Assembly: GCA_045223915.1 (NCBI GenBank)
Contig: JBGUZU010000044.1
Span: forward strand, 1-64,000
Reading direction: 5' to 3'
DNA length: 64,000 nucleotides
Source: Ruminimicrobiellum sp045223915
Lineage (GTDB): Bacteria > Elusimicrobiota > Endomicrobiia > Endomicrobiales > Endomicrobiaceae
Shown one piece after another: positions 63,980-64,000 of the stretch. Below the pieces are notes generated by a model. The model was given only the letters and a program-made list of their open reading frames with translations, was not told the origin of the DNA and ran no database searches. The translations under genes and the position numbers were made by a program. Within the stretch, counting starts at the first letter, position 1. Each line of letters begins with the position of its first letter.

Positions 63980-64000
63980 TAAAATTAAGAGAAGGGCGGA

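Noticed and set aside
1..64000. tRNA genes, CRISPR arrays, integrase or attachment sites, insertion sequences
   Set aside because: No T-loop/acceptor pattern, regular repeat-spacer array, recombinase or transposase motif was recognised on either strand by eye.

Overview
The window looks like part of a large, lytic, tailed phage genome that infects an anaerobic, low-GC Gram-positive (Firmicutes-type) host. The evidence is AT-rich DNA, strong AGGAGG-type ribosome binding sites before most genes, housekeeping-like TTGACA/TATAAT promoters, a GH25 plus CHAP endolysin with a small holin, and an oxygen-sensitive class III ribonucleotide reductase. Many genes are closed only if TAG is read as an amino acid (glutamine by position, genetic code 15). 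TAA and TGA remain the normal stops.

Layout. Positions 1-15875 are on the + strand and form the head and tail module: terminase large subunit (3' exon behind a group I intron), portal, protease-scaffold, decoration protein, major capsid protein, connector and neck proteins, tail tube-like protein and further structural genes, nearly all with in-frame TAG. A bidirectional terminator at 15876-15909 meets the convergent - strand module. From 15922 to 63792 everything is on the - strand: dUTPase, the class III RNR operon (nrdD, orf104, an OFA-family transporter, nrdG), a guanylate kinase-like enzyme, a PHP-containing DnaE polymerase, a cytosine-5 methyltransferase, a RecD/Dda-like helicase, RecJ, primase, replicative helicase with an intein, Sak4-like ATPase, a candidate ssDNA-binding protein, a ThyX-like protein, NAD-dependent ligase, both subunits of a type II topoisomerase, RNase H, and nucleic-acid repair enzymes (polynucleotide kinase, RNA ligase, pyrimidine-dimer glycosylase-like protein). 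A late island (tail fibre-like proteins, endolysin, holin; about 55851-59761) is embedded in this module.

How the genes work together. The early region supplies precursors (RNR, dUTPase, kinase), a nearly complete replisome and repair functions. It is driven by at least 16 near-identical promoters (TTGAnn, 17-nt spacer, TGnTATAAT), seven of them fused to the terminator of the preceding operon. Core replication genes have no TAG, while structural, lysis and homing-endonuclease genes are rich in TAG, which fits a translational switch from host code to recoded late expression.

The region is heavily colonised by homing elements: five group I introns, four free-standing homing endonucleases and one intein. 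They sit in conserved active-site motifs. Two free-standing endonucleases left duplicated ends of their target genes (nrdG 5' end and helicase 3' end). Those same two genes each carry an in-frame TAA inside their signature motif (radical-SAM Cys motif; Walker A). In both, the TAA lies between two synonymous codons, and removing exactly six bases restores the canonical motif. This is the most unusual signal in the window: either parallel lesions or a short programmed translational bypass. No tRNA gene, CRISPR array or insertion sequence was recognised.
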